From positions 1 through 40,695 of the IMG/VR virus record IMGVR_UViG_3300035701_000095: a stretch of 40,695 bases of DNA; one strand, written 5' to 3'. Both the position numbers and the translations under genes were made by a program. Of the stretch, positions 14,628 through 22,701 are shown one piece after another (the stretch's first letter is position 1; the number at the start of each line of letters is the position of its first letter). The notes beneath the pieces are model-generated. The model did no database searches, was not told the DNA's origin, and worked only from the letters and a program-made list of their open reading frames with translations. The stretch is from a virus.

Positions 14628-15977
14628 TCACCAGAAGTTGGTTGTGACTTTTTCAGACTTATTTGTTCTTGGGTTGAATGCTACATCATGGTATGATCCA
14701 ATGTCGGATTCGATGGGATCATGCACTACACGTTTACTTAGGATAGACCGGTAATTCTGTGCGACCAATGGCACTGAACCGCTCAGGTAGATCAGACCTT
14801 GTGTCGAGGAATCCACGATGTCGTCGTTTTCGCCTGCCGGGAAGAGCGAGTGCTGATCGATAAATTGTTTGTTCCATTTTCCTTTAAGTAATTGCACCCT
14901 TCCCCTTTCGACTAAAGGGGTTATGGAGATGGCCCGGGATACTTTATCCTTGTCGGATTTGAACGGGAATACCGGCAGTGTGGTCTTCTGGAACATTTGG
15001 ATCAGGCTACTGCCGGATGCTTTGTCCTCTATAACAATCATATCCGGAGTATATCGATCGTATATACTTTGGGTGCGATCGATCAGATCTGGGAAGTTCC
15101 AATGGCCCACATAACAATCCGCGCAGATGAATTTGTCTTCGATCGTTTGCAGCCAATAGGTGATGGCCGAATAGTCTGCGGTGTCGGTATCTTTGAATGC
15201 GGTATCCGCCGACAGGATTTTCCGTTTGATCTTAAAGGCCTCAGGTAGCGCTTCAATGAATACCCACCAAGCTTCTTTAAACAGTTCGTCCGTGCCGATG
15301 TTGACGAACTGCGCGTTGATTTCTTGTTCCCGGATGGCCGCGGGGATTTCCTCTTCGAGATGTTTGATGTCGTCGGCCTTCAGAAACGGGTTGGCATAGC
15401 TGGTAACCTGATATGATTTGTATTCGTCGCTTATTTCGCAGCCCTTTTTCCAGAATGTAAAGAATAAATGTTCGGTGCCCTTCTTGTTCAGCTTGCCTTT
15501 TGGTGTGCCGACCATTACGACTTTTTCACAATAGTCAAGTGTCATGGGCGCCAAGGTGTTATACCAGAGCGCGTCACCGGGGAGGAAGATGATGCCGGCT
15601 TCATTACAAATGATAATGTGGTACGCGAAGCCTTCGATGTTCTCCGGTCGCTCTGCCGAGCGCATGACCATCAGGCCCTGCAGCAGGTGCAGTTCTTTTT
15701 TCTGCTCATTCCATTTCCAGTATTGAGATTTAATCTGTGAAATAATTGGCAGGAAATACCGGTCCCAGTATGCGCTCAGGTTGGCTTGGATGGTGTCGAC
15801 CCATAATATGCTCTTGCCTTCGAGAAGCTTTTCGATCACGAAATTTACGGCGCCGGTTGTGCCCCCCGCCCGCCTGCCCTTGGCGAACAGGACGATCTTA
15901 TGCGGATCCTCGAAGACCGTTTCCTGGATTGGCGTAATGGTGAGCTGCAGTGGCTCCCCGGTTTTGGTGATCTCCAT
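14628..15977 (-). CDS. terL: Terminase large subunit
   Basis: 449 aa. ATPase domain: Walker A KGRRAGGTTG (33-42, an unusual but known terminase form), Walker B IIICNEA (121-127), and the coupling motif VGTPKG (156-161). Nuclease domain: LSADTAF (D258), IVIEDKASG (E317, D318) and NDDIVDS (D385/D386), the three acidic clusters of the RNase H-like fold. It pumps DNA into the prohead through the portal and cuts it. It starts directly after the small subunit stop (TAA then ATG). Both lie at the head of the minus-strand cluster, opposite to the rest of the virion genes. Confidence 0.92.
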   Translation of the reverse strand: MEITKTGEPLQLTITPIQETVFEDPHKIVLFAKGRRAGGTTGAVNFVIEKLLEGKSILWVDTIQANLSAYWDRYFLPIISQIKSQYWKWNEQKKELHLLQGLMVMRSAERPENIEGFAYHIIICNEAGIIFLPGDALWYNTLAPMTLDYCEKVVMVGTPKGKLNKKGTEHLFFTFWKKGCEISDEYKSYQVTSYANPFLKADDIKHLEEEIPAAIREQEINAQFVNIGTDELFKEAWWVFIEALPEAFKIKRKILSADTAFKDTDTADYSAITYWLQTIEDKFICADCYVGHWNFPDLIDRTQSIYDRYTPDMIVIEDKASGSSLIQMFQKTTLPVFPFKSDKDKVSRAISITPLVERGRVQLLKGKWNKQFIDQHSLFPAGENDDIVDSSTQGLIYLSGSVPLVAQNYRSILSKRVVHDPIESDIGSYHDVAFNPRTNKSEKVTTNFW

Positions 15978-16346
15978 TTACTCAGCAGCCTTGGTTCCGA
16001 CGATGTTTTTGACGATGTTGACCGCGATCTGCCCGGACACACCTACGCTACCGCCAAGGTTAAGAGAAGCTTCTTTTGGTTGCCATCTATCTGACAGCCT
16101 GTTCTCCAACCAATATTTTATGCAGGGCCAATCGCCAGACGCGATTCGGTCCTTCAATTTGCTCTCAACCTTGTCATCAAACGAGGCTTCCACGTCTTCA
16201 CATTGCTGTTTGAACCACGGATCATTGCGCCGCCATTGTCCGTAAGTTGTTCTGCTAATTGGAGTTCTGACGCATGCGTTAGAAATATTGCAGCATTCCT
16301 CGGCATAAAAACGTAGAAAGTTCTCTTTCTTGGGGTTAATTCGCAT
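15978..16346 (-). CDS. terS: Terminase small subunit (putative)
   Basis: 122 aa. The N-terminus has the helix-turn-helix-like pattern of small terminases: NFLRFYAEECCNISNACVRT ... ISRTTYGQWRRNDPWFKQ, followed by an acidic helix (DVEASFDDKVESKL). It would recognise the packaging site and bring in the large subunit. AGGAG lies upstream of the ATG at 16346, and the large subunit follows without a gap. The call rests on this pattern and on position. Confidence 0.78.
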   Translation of the reverse strand: MRINPKKENFLRFYAEECCNISNACVRTPISRTTYGQWRRNDPWFKQQCEDVEASFDDKVESKLKDRIASGDWPCIKYWLENRLSDRWQPKEASLNLGGSVGVSGQIAVNIVKNIVGTKAAE

Positions 16347-16395
16347 AAAATCTCCTATTTAAAGCTTTAAATAACACATAAATCTGTCTTATATA

Positions 16396-16451
16396 GGTAT
16401 AATACGCTCCCCATATTCAATTTTCAGCATATAGCGTATTATCCTTATAAT
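16396..16451. promoter_or_regulatory. Divergent late promoter region with an inverted repeat
   Basis: The 116-bp spacer between terS (minus) and the head gene at 16463 (plus) is AT-rich and holds two perfect TATAAT boxes on the plus strand (16398-16403, 16446-16451) and GATAAT on the minus strand (16443-16438). ATAATACGCT (16399-16408) and its exact reverse complement (16433-16442) form a dyad with 24 bp between. No good -35 is seen, as at 11156, which suggests activator-dependent late promoters driving both arms. Promoter activity is inferred. Confidence 0.5.
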
Positions 16452-16462
16452 AGGGGTATACT

Positions 16463-17401
16463 TTGCCATTCAAAACGGAACATTCGGTCCGAGTTAAGCA
16501 GCCGAAGGGGTATTCCAGGTACAGACGGAAGAATCTTACGAGAGGTGTTGACGCTATCCTTGGGTTTAAAAAGGGCGGTGGATCTGAGATTCAAGCCCTC
16601 CGTTTTGATAAAGAAAAGTTCACGCCTGAAGAAGCCGCGGCTTGGGCGAAGAAACATGGGCACACTGGATCACTGCATCCGGCCCAAAAGTCTGATAACA
16701 TGTCGGTAGCTGATGTGAGTGTACGCATGCCGGTCAAAAACATATCAGTGAAATACGGCAACCAACCCGGGGCCGTAGGGGAAGGCACGATGCCCGAGAT
16801 GGGGCAGGCTGGTCCCGGGCAAGGCATGGGTTACATTAAGTTTCCGCCTGACGCCGGTCCGAAGCATATCAGTCTGGAGCCTAATGCAGTTACCTACGGT
16901 GAGCTCCACAATCCACAACTCGACATTCCGGCCGGCACGGCCGTTGGTGTTGTCCGGTCAATGCCCAGACCAGTTGTTGCCGATCCTAAATCATCTCTCA
17001 CTGACATCGAAACCAAGCAGAAACAAGTTCCCACGAGCCAAGACATTCATACCCTTGAGTCGGTCGAAGAGCAGAAGGACCTTTCGGGAATCACCTACGG
17101 GACCGCCGCGTATCCATATGACGTGATCACGCGTAAGCCGATGTATGGGCTGCAGCGTTCGATACCAACATCGTATGCAGAGGCCGGTAGTTCCGGGTTG
17201 GACGAAGATCCGGAGTGGGACGATATCCTTGATTTGGTGACTGACAAAGACATTGATGGCGATGAATTTCTTATTGGCGCAAAGCACGAGCTCGAGCATA
17301 CCGATGATCGGAACAAAGCTGCGAAAGTCGCACTCGATCACCTGATAGAAATACCCGATTATTATTCTCGTTTGTTAAAGGCCTTTCCAGAGGAGAAATA
17401 A
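16463..17401 (+). CDS. Head-region protein with C-terminal DUF5661-like domain
   Basis: 312 aa starting at TTG 16463, six bases after AGGGG; no ATG fits. The N-terminal part has SEIQALRFDKEKFTPEEAAA and WAKKHGH, a motif seen in phage prohead or capsid-associated proteins. The middle is Gly/Pro-rich and probably flexible. The C-terminal 60 residues (FLIGAKHELEHTDDRNKAAK then ALDHLIEIPDYY) match DUF5661, a small helical domain of unknown function. The decoration gene follows with no gap. Likely a minor head or maturation protein. Confidence 0.6.
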   Translation: MPFKTEHSVRVKQPKGYSRYRRKNLTRGVDAILGFKKGGGSEIQALRFDKEKFTPEEAAAWAKKHGHTGSLHPAQKSDNMSVADVSVRMPVKNISVKYGNQPGAVGEGTMPEMGQAGPGQGMGYIKFPPDAGPKHISLEPNAVTYGELHNPQLDIPAGTAVGVVRSMPRPVVADPKSSLTDIETKQKQVPTSQDIHTLESVEEQKDLSGITYGTAAYPYDVITRKPMYGLQRSIPTSYAEAGSSGLDEDPEWDDILDLVTDKDIDGDEFLIGAKHELEHTDDRNKAAKVALDHLIEIPDYYSRLLKAFPEEK

Positions 17402-18178
17402 ATGGCGTCCCAAGAAATGTATTTTGCCGAAACTTTTCGCTCGAAGCAGGATCTCGCGGGTATTTCGCAGAGATTTGTGGTTATAGATTCGACGGGTCGC
17501 ATATCTCTGGCAACAGCTGGATCATATGCCGAAGGAATTCTCGAAAACACGCCGACACCTGGTGATATGCCGGGGGTCGTATCGTTTTTGGGCATCACGA
17601 AAATTACGGTTGATGGCGCTTACCCAATAGGAACTTTTATTGTGCCGACGACGAACGGCGTTGGTACGCAGGCCACATACATCACATATCCATATGTACG
17701 TGGCAAATTGCTCGAGGCTTCGGACGCGTCTGGCGACATTGTGACAATGCGCTTTATAGATGAGGTTGTGGGATCAGGGTTGACCGGTGTGATGGGACCA
17801 CAGGGATCCACGGGTGTGGGTTACACTGGAGTTGCAGGTGCCACAGGTCTACAGGGTGCTGTTGGGCAAACCGGAGCGTTTGGACAGACCGGATTGCAGG
17901 GTGCCATTGGTGGAACTGGAGTTGCAGGTCAGACTGGAGTTGCAGGTGCTGTTGGCGAAACCGGAGTTGCAGGTCAAACTGGAGTTGCAGGCGCTGTTGG
18001 CGGAACCGGAGTTGCAGGCGCTGTTGGAGGAACCGGAGTTGCTGGCGCTGTTGGGGGAACCGGAGTTGCTGGTCAGACCGGAATTCAGGGTGAGACTGGG
18101 TTGACAGGTAATACTGGAGTTCAAGGGGAGACCGGGTTGATGGGTAATACTGGAGTTCAAGGGGAGACTGGAATATAA
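17402..18178 (+). CDS. Capsid decoration-like protein with C-terminal collagen-like tail
   Basis: 258 aa. Residues 1-about 126 resemble the decoration-like protein at 20716: [20 protein letters not shown] here against [20 protein letters not shown] there, then YLGVTKLTVD / [10 protein letters not shown]. Residues about 128-258 are Gly-X-Y triplets ([16 protein letters not shown] and so on), Thr-rich at Y and without a C-terminal cap: the collagen run ends at the stop codon. The likely product is a capsid-surface protein carrying a collagen-like fibre. AGAGGAG lies six bases before the ATG. The DNA of the tail is a minisatellite, so length can change. Confidence 0.7.
   Translation: MASQEMYFAETFRSKQDLAGISQRFVVIDSTGRISLATAGSYAEGILENTPTPGDMPGVVSFLGITKITVDGAYPIGTFIVPTTNGVGTQATYITYPYVRGKLLEASDASGDIVTMRFIDEVVGSGLTGVMGPQGSTGVGYTGVAGATGLQGAVGQTGAFGQTGLQGAIGGTGVAGQTGVAGAVGETGVAGQTGVAGAVGGTGVAGAVGGTGVAGAVGGTGVAGQTGIQGETGLTGNTGVQGETGLMGNTGVQGETGI
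17981..18175 (+). repeat. Minisatellite encoding the collagen-like tail of the decoration protein
   Basis: Three consecutive 27-bp units begin at GGAGTTGC (17981, 18008, 18035) and run to 18061, each encoding GVAGAVGGT-type triplets; related units start at 17918, 17936, 17963 and 18062. From about 18091 a 36-bp unit (starting GAGACTGGGTTGACAGG) is repeated to the stop. All periods are multiples of 9, so gain or loss of a unit keeps the frame. Confidence 0.8.
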
Positions 18179-18182
18179 CCCC

Positions 18183-20696
18183 ATGAAACAGCTGGTGTTT
18201 ATACGACATGGTGACACCGAGCTGAATGATGAACATAAGATTCGCGCTTGGACCGATGTTCCCCTGAATGTAAAGGGTCAGGAGCAAGCAAAAAAAGTCG
18301 GAGAAACGCTGAAACACAGCTCTATCGACTTGATATACAGTAGTGATCTGGATCGCGCACATAGCACGGCAGATGCAATAAATCTTGCAACTGAAACTCC
18401 GGTGGTAATAGATCCGGACATGCGGCCTTGGAATCTTGGAGTTTTTACCGGTCATCCGCAGGAAGAAGTGGCAAAACTGCTGCCGGCATTTTTGGATGAG
18501 CCCTTTAAAGATATAGATGGAGGAGAATCGTTTAATACATTCCGGAACCGCTTTCTCGGCAAGATTGATCAGCTGATGAACACGTATCCGGACAAAACGC
18601 TCGCGATAGTGGCCCATCACAGGAATGACCGGGCGTTGCGGGCGTGGGAAGCGGCGGGCTTTCCGAGTGATTTAAGTGTTGACCCGAAAGTGTTTCTTGA
18701 CAAAGGCATAGTTGAACCGGGGGACCATTACGTCATGACAATTGAAAAGAACAAGAATTTTACAGAAGATCATGCCGAGTACAAGGTTGAATCGGCAGAA
18801 CTGCTTGCCAAGAAACCACAAACCACGGTGGCCATGGGTGTGGGAATCGCGGCTGATCGGGCATTGACTGATCTGCCCCCGCACAACATTAAGCAGGATG
18901 TACGTGGCGAATTGATGATGAAGCGTGACGAGCCGATTTTTAACGAGACTGACGATGAGGATGACGACGAACTCAAGGACGGAGATTGGGTTTCCGCGTT
19001 TCGGTCCGGTTTGCATACCGATAGCGATGGTGTTGCCCATTTATGGGAAGTGCCGGATTTACAGATAATAGCGCAGCAATATAATAAAGCCGTTGAGCCG
19101 GGTAATCCCGAGCGGCATGTGGCGCCGGTTGTGCTTGGTCATCCGAAGGATGATTCGCCGGCGTACGGGTGGATCAGCAAAGCCAAAGCGGTCGGCGATA
19201 AACTGTATCTCAAACTTTCAGAGATGCAACCTGAATTCGTGGATGCTTTGAAACGAGGGCTTTACAAAACGAGATCAATATCTCTTTATCCGGATTTGAA
19301 CATCCGTCATATTGGATTTCTCGGCGGCTCGGTGCCGGCCGTGAAGGGTCTTGGTCCGTTCAAATTTGCGGAGACAAAAGAATATAAAACCTACGAATTT
19401 GAGGAGAAAACCATGGTCGATGTGAATGAGCTTAAACAGGAAAACACATTTTTCAAAAGGCTTTTCTCGCTTTTCAAGATCGATGTGGATAAGGTTCGAG
19501 ACTTCAAGGAAGGCACATCGAGCACCATTCAAACCGCGGATCAACCCGTACCCTATAAGACAATTGACAATAAATATCCACAAGGAGCGACCATGGCTGA
19601 ATCAATGATAAAGCCCGCCGATCATATGAAATATGCGAAGAGTTATCTCGATAAAATGAAATCGCATATGGATGCGGCAGGTGCGAACGAAGGCAAGCCC
19701 GACATCGGCACGGCCGTTGCCGGGGAAACGGGGCAGGACATTTCATCGCATAAAGAGTCCGCGACCGAATTTGGCCGGCTTGCGATGCATCACATGAGCC
19801 AGGCGTGCGAGCATATGTATGCCGTACTGGGCGGACAGGCCACGGCGTCCAGCAATGCGCCCATGGACCATAAAGAGTCCGAAGTAAAGCCCGAGGAGAA
19901 AAAGGTTGAGGAAAAGTCAGCAGAAAAGCCTGCAGATCATGCCGAGCCTATTCCTCCGTCCAGCAAAAGTATTGACGCGTTAACGCATAAAGAACTCCTG
20001 CACGCTGCTTCTCATTATATGGGATTGGCGCAGGGCAGTGGTACGGACCATTGCAAAATGTACGAACATTTATCAAAGGTGTTTGCACACCTGGAGAAGG
20101 CCATCGTGAGCGGAAATTTTGTTGAAACCAAACAGATCCCGATTTTGGACATTAAGGCCGACAAGGATAAGATCACGGAGCTTGAGAAAGAAATATCCAT
20201 GCTGAAGGAAGAATGCAAAAAGCTTCAGCTTGAAAACGAAAAATTACTGGCCGCGCAGGCCCAGAAACAGGAGCAACAGGCTATGGGTTCTTACAAAGAA
20301 TTTTGCGAATCGCTCGTCGCAGAAGGCCGTCTGCGTCCTGTCGATGTCGAGGCAACGGTCACCAATCTCAAGGCCCGGGAAGAGATGAGCAAAAAGGAAA
20401 CAGCCGATTTCTCGGAAGGCAAGACAACAGTCCAGCCGACACGGGATTTCGTCGAAGAATATAAGAATTACCTCAGTGCTATGCCGAAGGTGGTGGAGAT
20501 GTCCGAGTTGATCACGGGCAGAGCGCCAGTCACGCAGACACCGGTCGATCAGGCCGTTGACTTTGTGGAAGCAGAGATCAAGAAACTGCAGGCGGCGAAA
20601 CCCAATCTCCCCTATCACGAGGCTTTACAGATAGTCAATGAACAGGCTCCCGATAAAGTCCGGTCTTATGTTGAGGCCGGCTTTGAGAGCAAATAA
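18183..20696 (+). CDS. Histidine phosphatase-like / Mu gpI-like protease / scaffold fusion
   Basis: 837 aa in one open frame. Residues 1-190 are a histidine phosphatase-like domain: FIRHGDTE (R8, H9), SSDLDRAHSTADAI (R58), and VAHH (H145). The acidic residue normally seen as Arg-Glu before the loop LG is replaced by Pro (RPWNLG, 81-86), so it may be inactive or altered. About 255-400 match Mu gpI-type prohead protease: dG-x-AHLWEVPDLQIIAQQYN, VVLGHPKDDSPAYGW (320 His), and RSISLYP (about 364-370). From 411 on is a scaffold-like region with a coiled coil (ELEKEISMLKEECKKLQLEN). It overlies two strong internal starts. It lies just before decoration and major capsid genes, the gpI position. Confidence 0.8.
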   Translation: MKQLVFIRHGDTELNDEHKIRAWTDVPLNVKGQEQAKKVGETLKHSSIDLIYSSDLDRAHSTADAINLATETPVVIDPDMRPWNLGVFTGHPQEEVAKLLPAFLDEPFKDIDGGESFNTFRNRFLGKIDQLMNTYPDKTLAIVAHHRNDRALRAWEAAGFPSDLSVDPKVFLDKGIVEPGDHYVMTIEKNKNFTEDHAEYKVESAELLAKKPQTTVAMGVGIAADRALTDLPPHNIKQDVRGELMMKRDEPIFNETDDEDDDELKDGDWVSAFRSGLHTDSDGVAHLWEVPDLQIIAQQYNKAVEPGNPERHVAPVVLGHPKDDSPAYGWISKAKAVGDKLYLKLSEMQPEFVDALKRGLYKTRSISLYPDLNIRHIGFLGGSVPAVKGLGPFKFAETKEYKTYEFEEKTMVDVNELKQENTFFKRLFSLFKIDVDKVRDFKEGTSSTIQTADQPVPYKTIDNKYPQGATMAESMIKPADHMKYAKSYLDKMKSHMDAAGANEGKPDIGTAVAGETGQDISSHKESATEFGRLAMHHMSQACEHMYAVLGGQATASSNAPMDHKESEVKPEEKKVEEKSAEKPADHAEPIPPSSKSIDALTHKELLHAASHYMGLAQGSGTDHCKMYEHLSKVFAHLEKAIVSGNFVETKQIPILDIKADKDKITELEKEISMLKEECKKLQLENEKLLAAQAQKQEQQAMGSYKEFCESLVAEGRLRPVDVEATVTNLKAREEMSKKETADFSEGKTTVQPTRDFVEEYKNYLSAMPKVVEMSELITGRAPVTQTPVDQAVDFVEAEIKKLQAAKPNLPYHEALQIVNEQAPDKVRSYVEAGFESK
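19413..20696 (+). CDS. Internal in-frame start: putative scaffold protein (427 aa)
   Basis: The ATG at 19413 (residue 411 of the fusion, MVDVNELKQE) is preceded by GAGGAG with six bases between, a strong ribosome binding site inside a gene. In Mu (genes I and Z) and lambda (C and Nu3) the scaffold is made from such an internal start in the protease gene. The protein from here is highly charged, with the coiled coil at about residues 660-700 of the fusion, as expected for a scaffold. Assignment rests on this parallel. Confidence 0.6.
   Translation: MVDVNELKQENTFFKRLFSLFKIDVDKVRDFKEGTSSTIQTADQPVPYKTIDNKYPQGATMAESMIKPADHMKYAKSYLDKMKSHMDAAGANEGKPDIGTAVAGETGQDISSHKESATEFGRLAMHHMSQACEHMYAVLGGQATASSNAPMDHKESEVKPEEKKVEEKSAEKPADHAEPIPPSSKSIDALTHKELLHAASHYMGLAQGSGTDHCKMYEHLSKVFAHLEKAIVSGNFVETKQIPILDIKADKDKITELEKEISMLKEECKKLQLENEKLLAAQAQKQEQQAMGSYKEFCESLVAEGRLRPVDVEATVTNLKAREEMSKKETADFSEGKTTVQPTRDFVEEYKNYLSAMPKVVEMSELITGRAPVTQTPVDQAVDFVEAEIKKLQAAKPNLPYHEALQIVNEQAPDKVRSYVEAGFESK
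19593..20696 (+). CDS. Second internal in-frame start: shorter scaffold (367 aa)
   Basis: AAGGAG (19582-19587) lies five bases before the ATG at 19593 (residue 471 of the fusion, MAESMIKPADHMKYAKSYLD). This would give a nested product lacking the first 60 residues of the longer scaffold. It may be the main scaffold start, or both may be used at different rates. Confidence 0.5.
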   Translation: MAESMIKPADHMKYAKSYLDKMKSHMDAAGANEGKPDIGTAVAGETGQDISSHKESATEFGRLAMHHMSQACEHMYAVLGGQATASSNAPMDHKESEVKPEEKKVEEKSAEKPADHAEPIPPSSKSIDALTHKELLHAASHYMGLAQGSGTDHCKMYEHLSKVFAHLEKAIVSGNFVETKQIPILDIKADKDKITELEKEISMLKEECKKLQLENEKLLAAQAQKQEQQAMGSYKEFCESLVAEGRLRPVDVEATVTNLKAREEMSKKETADFSEGKTTVQPTRDFVEEYKNYLSAMPKVVEMSELITGRAPVTQTPVDQAVDFVEAEIKKLQAAKPNLPYHEALQIVNEQAPDKVRSYVEAGFESK

Positions 20697-20715
20697 CCTT
20701 TAAGGAGAATTACAC

Positions 20716-21096
20716 ATGGCTGCACAGCTAAATTATCAGGCAGAATCATATCCGAGTGCGATTGATCTGTCGTCGGTAACGACGCCGTTATTCATGTCGT
20801 TGGACAGCACGGGCCGTGCAACGATCTGCAGTGCGTCGTCATACGCCGAGGGCATTCTCGAGAATGCGCCCCCTATCGCAAATGTTGCAACGATCAGTTA
20901 TCTGGGTGTGACCAAGTTGACGGTCGACGCTGCGTATGCACGCGGTACGTTTTTGATGTCCGGCGCCACAGGGATCGGAACGCAAGGATCCACCGGGGTG
21001 GGCGGGTATTCGCCTTTTACGCGGGCGGTAACGCTTGAAGATAGTTCCGCATCCGGTAACATCATCACCGTGCGTCTTGTCGACAGCAACAGGTAA
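20716..21096 (+). CDS. Capsid decoration-like protein
   Basis: 126 aa, Gly/Ala/Thr-rich and probably all beta. It shares the layout and several stretches with the first half of the 17402 protein ([20 protein letters not shown], then YLGVTKLTVDAAYARGTFL). It ends with the common TLEDSSASGNIITVRLVD. In other phages small proteins of this kind trim the capsid surface as trimers and lie just before the major capsid gene. A good AAGGAG precedes the ATG. Only a single GTQGSTGVGG hints at the collagen repeat. Confidence 0.65.
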   Translation: MAAQLNYQAESYPSAIDLSSVTTPLFMSLDSTGRATICSASSYAEGILENAPPIANVATISYLGVTKLTVDAAYARGTFLMSGATGIGTQGSTGVGGYSPFTRAVTLEDSSASGNIITVRLVDSNR

Positions 21097-21166
21097 ACAA
21101 AACCAGGATTACCGGGTCGCTAATCACCGATAATCTTTCAATTCAGATTGGCACAGGAGTTTACAC

Positions 21167-22201
21167 ATGAGTTTTCCATCTTCTTCCAGTATTCTGATAC
21201 GCGGCGCGTTGCAGAATGTCAGTGTATTGTACAGGAACGCCTCGTACATCGCCGATAGTATCTTCCCGCTTATCAACGGTCTGAATTACCAGACCAAAGT
21301 TCTTAAGTACGTGAAACATCCTTGGTTCGAATTGACCGAGAATGGATATCGGGCGGAGAATGCAACGGCAAACCGCGTGGACATGAAAGTCACGACACAG
21401 AATCTTGACCCACGCGAAATCGCGTTCGGTTCGGTCGTGTCTGACGAATTGTTTTTCGCGTCGAACCAACCCGGAAACCTGCCGGTACAACCGATTTCGG
21501 ATGCCATCCTTCTTATCTCTGATAAGATTGATCGGTTCCGCGAGAAGCTTGTTGCCGATACGATTTTCGGAACCAGCGACAAGTATCCGTCAATCACATG
21601 GGCGGATGGTGCGGTGGGCGGAACAGCGCCGCATGGTGGAGCCGGTGCGTGGGCATCGGATACCACGGCGAATTCATTGATCTACGATGTGCTCAATGCG
21701 CAGACCACGATCCTGAAGTCAACCGGCATGCTGCCGAACGTCCTTGAAATGGACTTCAACACATACCAGGCGATCAAGATCAATGCGACCGCGCAAGGTG
21801 GAATCTTTGACAGGATCAAGTACACACAGACGGCCGGCCCGGCCCAGATGACGGAAGGGCTGCTTGCCAGTTTGCTGGGTCTTGATCAGGTTATCGTCGG
21901 TAAAGCAATTTACACGACGGAGAAAGAGACTGCGGCGGGAACAATGACGAGTCCCCAGTTTATTTGGGATCCGTCCTCGACTGGAAAAGCCCTGTTGTTC
22001 TACCGGCCCGCTGCGGCAGGACTCAAACAGGTGTCGCCAGGGTACCAATATCGCGTGGCCTATGACGGGGCGACATGGAGACGGTTAATAAGTTACCGGG
22101 AAGAGTGGCAGCACCACAGCGTTTACGAAGTGAGCGAGTGGGTCGATATAGCGCCAGTTTCGACTGACGTTGGCTACCTTTTCACACGGACGTACGCATA
22201 A
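21167..22201 (+). CDS. Major capsid protein
   Basis: 344 aa, a normal size for an HK97-fold capsid protein. It follows protease/scaffold and decoration genes and precedes gp36, the Mu gpT position. Features: an N-terminal arm, TTQNLDPREIAFGSVVSDEL, a long spine-helix-like ISDKIDRFREKLVADTIFG, the P-domain region with NVLEMDFNTYQAIK, and a C-terminal VAYDGATWRRLISYREEWQH. CAGGAG precedes the ATG. Call is supported by position and general pattern; the exact family was not identified. Confidence 0.8.
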   Translation: MSFPSSSSILIRGALQNVSVLYRNASYIADSIFPLINGLNYQTKVLKYVKHPWFELTENGYRAENATANRVDMKVTTQNLDPREIAFGSVVSDELFFASNQPGNLPVQPISDAILLISDKIDRFREKLVADTIFGTSDKYPSITWADGAVGGTAPHGGAGAWASDTTANSLIYDVLNAQTTILKSTGMLPNVLEMDFNTYQAIKINATAQGGIFDRIKYTQTAGPAQMTEGLLASLLGLDQVIVGKAIYTTEKETAAGTMTSPQFIWDPSSTGKALLFYRPAAAGLKQVSPGYQYRVAYDGATWRRLISYREEWQHHSVYEVSEWVDIAPVSTDVGYLFTRTYA

Positions 22202-22701
22202 TGGATTACTGCTCTGAAGTTGACCTGAAAAACTATTTGCCGTCTGTTTACATACAACAGTTAACGGATGACAATTTTCAGGATCATATTGACCACGAGA
22301 AAGCCGCTGATTGCATCAGACGTGCCGGCGACTTTATCGATGGTTATCTTCAGGGTAGATATCCTGTACCGGCAATTGACCCGACAACGGGGTCAGTGCC
22401 AAACCTGATCCGTGATTTATGTACCCGGATTGGGATTTATTACTTGTTCCTCCGGGGCCTGACACAAACGGTCCCGGAGGCTCTTAAAGTGGATTACGAC
22501 ATGTGCATCAGGACTCTGGTGGGCATGCAGCAGGGTAAGATTAATGCATTTACGAAGGGTTCCGAGCCGGGATTTTTTGCGACGAACAAAACAAGTGCCA
22601 GCAGGCAATTTACGACGACACCGGTTCTGCCCCCGGTGACGCCGTCGATGACATTACCAACATTAACCGGGCAGAATAACTGGGCGCAGTATCCAATATG
22701 A
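22201..22701 (+). CDS. Mu gp36-like head-tail protein (DUF1320)
   Basis: 166 aa. The family pattern is a helical N-terminal CSEVDLKNYLPSVYIQQLTD, then RAGDFIDGYLQGRYPVP, LIRDLCTRIGIYYLFLRG, and a C-terminal tail. It acts between capsid and tail in Mu-like phages. The ATG overlaps the capsid stop as TAATG. Confidence 0.85.
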   Translation: MDYCSEVDLKNYLPSVYIQQLTDDNFQDHIDHEKAADCIRRAGDFIDGYLQGRYPVPAIDPTTGSVPNLIRDLCTRIGIYYLFLRGLTQTVPEALKVDYDMCIRTLVGMQQGKINAFTKGSEPGFFATNKTSASRQFTTTPVLPPVTPSMTLPTLTGQNNWAQYPI

